26,627 nt of DNA from Anaerolineaceae bacterium (GTDB taxonomy: Bacteria > Chloroflexota > Anaerolineae > Anaerolineales > Anaerolineaceae): contig DAIEPS010000004.1 in the NCBI GenBank assembly GCA_027348305.1, positions 1 to 26,627 of the forward strand, in the 5' to 3' direction. The notes under the pieces were generated by a model. That model searched no databases and was not told where the DNA came from. It saw nothing but the letters and a program-made list of their open reading frames with translations. Positions 22,405-26,627 of this stretch are shown piece by piece. Each line of letters opens with the position of its first letter. Position 1 is the stretch's first letter. Position numbers and translations under genes: made by a program.

Positions 22405-23121
22405 TTACGCAACGCGCAGTGAGGATGCGTTCTTCCGTAGCCAGGTGCGTGCTTTTTTATAATCCGGGCAAAAGCTGGCGACAATATTCCAAAAATCTTT
22501 CGAGTGATTGAGTTCAAAAAGGTGGGCAAGTTCATGCACCACTACGTATTCCAATACGCTGGGCGGAGTCATCACCAGCCGCCAATTGAAGGCCAGGTTG
22601 CCCCGGCTTGAGCAGCTTCCCCAGCGCGTGCGCTGATCGCGGATACTGACGGCTTTTGGTTTGGCTTTCATGCGGCGGGCTTGTTCAACCACCACCTGTT
22701 CGATCTCGGCGCGTGAGTTTGCCCGCATCCATGCTTCGGCTGCCAGGCGGGTGGACGCTTTGGAACCGGCCGGCATGTACACCCGCAGACGTCCATTGGC
22801 GGGTTCCACCCTGACCCGCGACTTGCGCTCCGCTTCTTCGATACGTTGAAGTTGCACAGCTTCGCCGTGCCAGAGCATCACGTCCGCGGGCAGCAGAGAA
22901 GGTTTGACCAGTTTGGCTGTGCGTTCAAGCTGGGCGTTCAACCAGACAGCGTTTTGCTTGAGAAAAGATTCCGCCTCGCGTTGCGGAATGCCTTTGGGCA
23001 GCGTGACCGTCACCCCGCTTGCTGAGACCGTGATCCGCAAGCGTCTTGCGCGTGTGGATACCCTGATCTTGTAGGAGATGGTTTTGCCTGCGATGAAGAT
23101 GTTGTGAGTGGTTTCTGGCAT
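22405..23121 (-). CDS. YgjP-type (DUF45/SprT-like) metalloprotease
   Basis: The 238-aa protein is a YgjP/M48-like zinc metallopeptidase. The zinc site is HELAH (196-200) with a third ligand at H206 (ELNHSKDFW). The conserved TRWGSCSSRGNLAFNWRL (165-182) is diagnostic for this family. The N-terminal half (about 15-70) has the usual beta-rich RARRLRITV segment. There is no signal peptide, so it is cytoplasmic. The substrate is unknown. ATG 23121 has AAAGG upstream. Confidence 0.9.
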   Translation of the reverse strand: MPETTHNIFIAGKTISYKIRVSTRARRLRITVSASGVTVTLPKGIPQREAESFLKQNAVWLNAQLERTAKLVKPSLLPADVMLWHGEAVQLQRIEEAERKSRVRVEPANGRLRVYMPAGSKASTRLAAEAWMRANSRAEIEQVVVEQARRMKAKPKAVSIRDQRTRWGSCSSRGNLAFNWRLVMTPPSVLEYVVVHELAHLFELNHSKDFWNIVASFCPDYKKARTWLRKNASSLRVA

Positions 23122-23214
23122 GCAGCCTTTTTCAGTCTTAAAAGTAGAGTGTAAAACTGAATTATCTTACCAGTTTTTGTGAAATATTTTTGATTGATTA
23201 ATAAATTCGGAACT

Positions 23215-23253
23215 AAGAGTTAAACCTGAGGATTATTCTCACCTTTAACTCTT
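23215..23253. other. Hairpin/dyad upstream of the toxin-antitoxin pair
   Basis: AAGAGTTAAA (23215-23224) pairs with TTTAACTCTT (23244-23253), and TGAG (23227-23230) with CTCA (23238-23241). It lies just upstream of the -35 box of the toxin promoter. It may be a terminator remnant, an island border or a binding site. Confidence 0.5.
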
Positions 23254-23271
23254 GTTATCCAATAGATCCTA

Positions 23272-23300
23272 TTGAAATCTGTGTCAACTTAGTATACAAT
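23272..23300 (+). promoter_or_regulatory. Promoter of the AbiE-type operon
   Basis: TTGAAA (23272-23277), a 17-bp spacer and TACAAT (23295-23300) predict a start site near 23307, only a few bases before ATG 23311. No ribosome binding site is present. Confidence 0.68.
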
Positions 23301-23320
23301 AATGTATATTATGCTGACAC
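23281..23320. promoter_or_regulatory. 40-bp dyad operator over the AbiE promoter and start codon
   Basis: The two 20-nt halves are inverted repeats with 16 of 20 positions matching, centred at 23300.5. The strongest blocks are GTGTCA/TGACAC at the ends and TATACA/TGTATA near the centre. It covers the -10 box, the start site and the start codon, as expected for repression by the antitoxin. Confidence 0.7.
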
Positions 23321-23985
23321 AGAATCAAGCACAATCCTTTGCTCATGAGTTTCAAACCTCATCTGATAATGTAATTAAAGAGCATTATCAACTCTATATA
23401 TTGGATTTGTTGTGCAATTCGGCATGGGAAGATAAACTGGTTTTTAAAGGCGGTACAGCCCTTCGTTTGGCTTATGGTTCGGTCAGGTTCTCTGAAGACT
23501 TGGATTTTTCATTGACTGAAGGAGTCGATTTTGAGGACTTCAGAAAAACAATAGGACGGATCGAGTCTGTTCATCCTGAAGCCAAGGTCATCGATATATT
23601 TAACAAGAGATATATTTTTTACGCCAGGGTTTTGTTTACCATAAAATTTCGTTCCATTCCCATGGGAATAAAAATTGAGGTCAGTAAAGTGCCTCGAGTC
23701 TTTCAGTCAGATATTAAACTTTTTCGAAGTCCATTTAATAACCTTGAAGTACTTGGCAAGGTTTACACTCTTGAATCAATTTTGGCCGATAAACTTCGTA
23801 TCCTTGACAACAATGAGAGGCGCGAACCGAGAGACCTTTTTGATGCCTGGTTTATCAGCGATAAATTGGGTTTGCCTTTTATTGTCAAAGAAGAATATAA
23901 GTATGATCACAAGGTTCTAATGGATCGACTGAACGCTTTTCTACCTCAAAAATACCATAAGGTAATCGAGCTATTTTCTTTATGA
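23311..23985 (+). CDS. AbiEii-type nucleotidyltransferase toxin
   Basis: This is a nucleotidyltransferase of the AbiEii/AbiGii family. The active-site pattern is visible as VFKGGTALR and then FSEDLDFSL; further on are the ESILADKLRIL and EPRDLFDAW motifs typical of the family. Related toxins (MenT group) add nucleotides to tRNA acceptor ends and halt translation. The frame can open at ATG 23302 (227 aa), but the predicted start site lies after it, so ATG 23311 (224 aa) is preferred. The stop overlaps the next start as ATGA, giving translational coupling. The sequence is visibly richer in A and T than its neighbours, suggesting acquisition by transfer. Confidence 0.88.
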   Translation: MLTQNQAQSFAHEFQTSSDNVIKEHYQLYILDLLCNSAWEDKLVFKGGTALRLAYGSVRFSEDLDFSLTEGVDFEDFRKTIGRIESVHPEAKVIDIFNKRYIFYARVLFTIKFRSIPMGIKIEVSKVPRVFQSDIKLFRSPFNNLEVLGKVYTLESILADKLRILDNNERREPRDLFDAWFISDKLGLPFIVKEEYKYDHKVLMDRLNAFLPQKYHKVIELFSL

Positions 23986-24563
23986 AATACAAAAAGTTGT
24001 CTGAAAGAATATCAACATTAGGAATGAATTTTTTTTCGATTAAAGATCTAAGAAAAATCTATTCTGAGGATGCATATTTAAATATCTCAATCAGCCGTTT
24101 GCTACAAAGTGGTGAGTTGATTCAGATCGCCCGTGGATTTTATTCCTTACCTGGAGAATCAGTAAATATTGAGAAAATTGCAACACAATTGTACTACCCA
24201 AGTTATATTAGCTTTGAAAGCGCGTTGTCAAAATATGGCGTTATCAACCAGGGACCAATAGGATTAACCCTGGCGACTACCAGACATTCAAAAATGTCAA
24301 TCTATGCAGGGATAGAATGCAATTATTCACAATTAAAACCGGAATTGTATTTTGGATTTGAACTTGTTGATGGAATTTATATTGCCTCCGCTGAAAAAGC
24401 CTTATTGGATGAACTCTATTTAATTTGTTTCGGTAAACGAAAAGTTGATGTTTCTGAATGGACTCTTGATGGACTCGATATACATAATATACAAGAGTTG
24501 GCAGAACCCTTTGGTACAAGCGTAAAAAAATTGTTGAAAAAAATGGGATTATCCAATTCGTAA
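23982..24563 (+). CDS. AbiEi-type antitoxin with winged HTH
   Basis: The 193-aa protein has an N-terminal winged helix (about 15-60: FSIKDLRKIY, then ISRLLQSGELIQIARGFYSL) and a C-terminal AbiEi-like domain marked by PSYISFESALSKYGVI and by ASAEKALLDELYL. AbiEi antitoxins bind inverted repeats in their own promoter and neutralise AbiEii in type IV fashion without stable complex formation. In classic abiE loci the antitoxin is the first gene; here it is second. It is AT-rich like the toxin gene and overlaps it by 4 nt. Confidence 0.85.
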   Translation: MKYKKLSERISTLGMNFFSIKDLRKIYSEDAYLNISISRLLQSGELIQIARGFYSLPGESVNIEKIATQLYYPSYISFESALSKYGVINQGPIGLTLATTRHSKMSIYAGIECNYSQLKPELYFGFELVDGIYIASAEKALLDELYLICFGKRKVDVSEWTLDGLDIHNIQELAEPFGTSVKKLLKKMGLSNS

Positions 24564-24599
24564 TTATTTTGTGATATTTGCATGGATTAAAAAAGCCAG

Positions 24600-24628
24600 T
24601 TGACATTCACGCCAACCGCTTATACACT
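24600..24628 (+). promoter_or_regulatory. Promoter of the YfcC-family carrier gene
   Basis: The consensus TTGACA (24600-24605), a 17-bp spacer and TACACT (24623-24628) lie 33 nt before ATG 24662. Confidence 0.75.
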
Positions 24629-24661
24629 ATTTGAATTCCTATCACCACAGCGAGGTTACCC

Positions 24662-26103
24662 ATGGACGAAAAAGCTGGTGCACAGATCAGCAAGAAAGCC
24701 TTTATTCAATCTGCAGTAATCATTTTATTATTGATGATCGTCGCGGGAGTCTTGACCCGTGTGCTGCCCACCGGCAGCTACGAACGCACCCTGGTGGACG
24801 GACGTTCGGTGATCAACCCCGATTCCTTCCAGACCACCACCGGGGTTCATTATCCCATCTGGCGCTGGTTCACCGCACCCGTCGAAGTGCTGGCGGATCG
24901 GATGCCCTGGTGATCATCACCATCATCGTTTTCATTCTGTTGGTCAGCGCCGCTTTTGCTGTGCTCGATAAAAGCGGCATCCTCAAATCCGTGCTGGCAC
25001 GGATCGTAAAGACCTTCGGCAAACAGAAATACCTGCTGCTGGTGGTGGTCTGTCTGTTTTTCATGCTGCTGGGTGCCTTTTTGGGGCTGTTTGAAGAGAT
25101 CGTGCCGCTTGTTCCGCTGATGATCGCGCTGTCTTATTCTCTCGGCTGGGACGCGCTGGTGGGGCTTGGCATGAGCATTTTGGCCACCAATATGGGTTTC
25201 TCGGCGGCCATCACCAACCCCTTTACCATCGGTGTGGCACAAAAACTGGCAGGTTTGCCTGCTTTTTCCGGTTGGGCGTTCCGAATTCCCATTTTCATTG
25301 CGGTTTACCTGGTGCTGATCTGGTTCCTGGTCACCTACGCCAAGAAAATTGACCGCAATCCTGAATCCTCTCTGATCTTCAAGGAGGATCAGGCCGAACG
25401 CAAACGCTATGTCAAACTTGATTTGGAGGGCATGTCTGCGGGCGGCGGCAGACTTGGACTGGCCGGTCTTACATTTGGTATCTTTGTGGTCTTGATCATC
25501 CTGACTCTCTTCGGTAGTTCCAAGATCCAGTTCCTGTCGGATTATGCACTTCCGCTGGTGGGCGTGCTTTTCTTTGTCGGCGGGCTGCTTTCAGGCATTA
25601 TCTCGGGTGCAAAGGGTAAGTTGATCGGCAAAGCCATGCTAGAGGGCATTGGCGGAATGGCGCCTGGTATTCCGCTTTTGCTCATGGCCGCCAGCATCAA
25701 ATTCATCGTTACCTCCGGTGGTGTGATGGATACCATCCTACACAGCGCTGCGGGTTTATTGCAGACGACTTCACCGCTGTTTGCGGTCTTGATCATCTAT
25801 TTGTTGGCACTGATCATGGAATTGTTCATCGGTTCTGCAGGCGCAAAGGCGGTATTGATGATGCCCATCCTCGCGCCGCTGGCTGACCTGGTGGGCGTGA
25901 CCCGTCAATTGACTGTCACGGCTTACTGCTTTGGCGACGGCTTCTCGAACCTGGTTTATCCCACCAACCCTGTTCTGTTGATCACCCTTGGGCTGGCCGC
26001 TGTGACTTACGGAAAATGGATCAAGTGGACGGCCAAACTCTGGCTGGTGGTGCTGCCGGTGACCATCTTGTTCCTCTGGCTGGGTACTGTGATCGGGTAT
26101 TGA
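24662..26103 (+). pseudogene. YfcC-family (C4-dicarboxylate-type) carrier, broken by a -1 frameshift
   Basis: The first 78 or so residues (ATG 24662, FIQSAVIILLLMIVAGVLTRVLP, then PIWRWFTAPVEVLA) and the rest of the protein are in different frames. The first frame stops at 24911-24913. Adding one G near 24891-24896 would give EVLAGSDALVIITIIVF and restore a continuous protein of about 480 aa with about twelve membrane segments, close to the E. coli YfcC length. Family hallmarks downstream include EEIVPLVPLMIALS and NMGFSAAITNPFTIGVAQ and the final DGFSNLVYPTNPVLL. Family members move dicarboxylates, amino acids or peptides across the membrane. Either the gene is a recent pseudogene or the base is missing from the assembly. 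The intact promoter and otherwise clean sequence favour a sequencing error or very recent event. Confidence 0.85.
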
Positions 26104-26116
26104 TCGTTCTAAATTA

Positions 26117-26150
26117 ATGGTAGGGGCGTATAGCCATACACCCCTACCAT
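26117..26150. repeat. Dispersed palindrome (copy 2)
   Basis: A 34-nt palindrome with 15-nt arms, one mismatch and the loop AGCC lies 13 nt after the YfcC-family stop. Its core GGCGTATAGCCATAC is the same as in the copy at 16611-16638. No strong T-tract follows. Confidence 0.72.
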
Positions 26151-26167
26151 TGGTGTTTCTCTAAAAA

Positions 26168-26201
26168 CAGACCCCCACGATTTTGAATCCGCGGGGGTCT
26201 G
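26168..26201 (-). terminator. Terminator after the glycosyltransferase gene
   Basis: CAGACCCCC (26168-26176) pairs with GGGGGTCTG (26193-26201), the stem extends by two further pairs past one mismatch, and the loop is 10 nt. On the minus strand GTTTTTAG follows, 5 nt past the stop codon. Confidence 0.85.
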
Positions 26202-26206
26202 GTAAT

Positions 26207-26627
26207 TTATTTTACCTTTTTCAAATGCCGGTAACGCCCGGGCAGTTCCCAAACGCGCATGGCTGCTTCGATCTGGATCCTGAAATTCATCTTGGATTGT
26301 CCGTAGATCCGCTCGTTGAAGTGGATGGGAATCTCCTTGAACCGGAAGCCGAGTTTTAATGCGACATAGGCCATCTCGACCTGGAAGACATAACCGTTGG
26401 CGCGGATCTCGTCCAGCGGAAAGGCTTCAAGCGTCTCACGCTTCCACATTCTAAACCCACCGGTCACGTCTCTGAGCGACATTCCCAGGATGGTGCGCGC
26501 GTACACATTGCCGAAGCCCGAGAGCCACTTGCGCCATAGGGGCCACTTCTCATCGAGGCTGCCGCCGGGGATATAACGTGATCCCGCAGCGATGTCAGCA
26601 TCTTTTAATACGTTGGCCATTTCCAGC
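26207..26627 (-). CDS. Glycosyltransferase family 2, polyprenyl-phosphate mannose synthase-like (partial)
   Basis: Only the C-terminal 139 or so residues are in the window; the gene runs off the right edge, and the ATG at 26620 is internal. Visible motifs are the AAGSRYIPGG stretch, RDVTGGFRMWKRETLE, GYVFQVEMAY and ERIYGQSKM, which together are diagnostic for dolichyl/polyprenyl-phosphate mannose synthases (DPM1-like). These enzymes transfer a sugar from its nucleotide donor to a lipid carrier on the cytoplasmic face for glycan or glycolipid assembly. There is no C-terminal membrane domain in this version. The exact sugar and lipid are not determined here. Confidence 0.88.
   Translation of the reverse strand, partial: LEMANVLKDADIAAGSRYIPGGSLDEKWPLWRKWLSGFGNVYARTILGMSLRDVTGGFRMWKRETLEAFPLDEIRANGYVFQVEMAYVALKLGFRFKEIPIHFNERIYGQSKMNFRIQIEAAMRVWELPGRYRHLKKVK

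Noticed and set aside
24631..24900. An alternative N-terminus for the carrier in the downstream frame from 24631
   Set aside because: Its translation lacks hydrophobic helices and family similarity until about 24897, whereas the other frame reads as a proper YfcC N-terminus up to the break.

Overview
The window most likely comes from a member of the Chloroflexota, probably class Anaerolineae. This is inferred from gene content alone: several exported lipoproteins carry Thr/Pro-rich linkers followed by an NBR1-type Ig-like domain, there is a Dehalococcoides-type bacterial Elp3, and there is a YabE-like 3D/G5 protein beside ksgA. Base composition is moderate in GC, except for a visibly AT-rich toxin-antitoxin island near 23.2-24.6 kb.

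Layout. 0-4.1 kb (minus strand): an SCP2-domain/M24 peptidase-fold pair, a GH1 beta-glycosidase and a DegV-family fatty-acid-binding protein, separated by clear hairpin terminators. 4.2-8.7 kb: a small lipoprotein, a convergent EamA transporter, then three exported proteins on the plus strand (NBR1-Ig lipoprotein, a three-repeat protein with Thr/Pro linkers, a small lipoprotein). 8.85-11.1 kb: two tandem membrane diguanylate cyclases. 11.2-13.7 kb: elp3 on the minus strand, divergent from a methyltransferase that resembles Trm9/ALKBH8, with only 20 bp between the two start codons. 13.7-16.5 kb (minus): a small LuxR-type regulator, ksgA and a YabE-like protein. 16.6-19.0 kb (minus): a second NBR1-Ig lipoprotein, an AHSA1/SRPBCC protein and a DinB protein; a CBS-pair protein diverges from DinB. 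19.4-21.2 kb: a 15-nt tandem repeat array upstream of an M20 peptidase. 21.2-23.1 kb (minus): a FemAB/BioF2-like GNAT and a YgjP-type metalloprotease. 23.3-24.6 kb: an AbiE-type toxin-antitoxin pair with the toxin gene first. 24.66-26.1 kb: a YfcC-family carrier broken by one missing base. 26.2 kb to the edge (minus): a truncated dolichyl-phosphate-mannose-synthase-like glycosyltransferase.

The most interesting item is the elp3/Trm9-like pair. In eukaryotes Elongator (Elp3) makes cm5U34 in tRNA and Trm9/ALKBH8 esterifies it to mcm5U34. The two genes here share one short divergent promoter region and look like a compact bacterial version of that route. This is a hypothesis from motif resemblance and gene order. 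Other notable signals are a family of apparently leaderless starts (TATAAT-like boxes 6-10 nt before the start codon with no Shine-Dalgarno), a 40-bp dyad over the AbiE promoter, a palindromic 183-bp intergenic element, and a dispersed palindrome present in two copies, one of which also serves as a terminator.

No tRNA, rRNA, CRISPR array or transposase gene was recognised. No gene-free stretch exceeds 300 bases.
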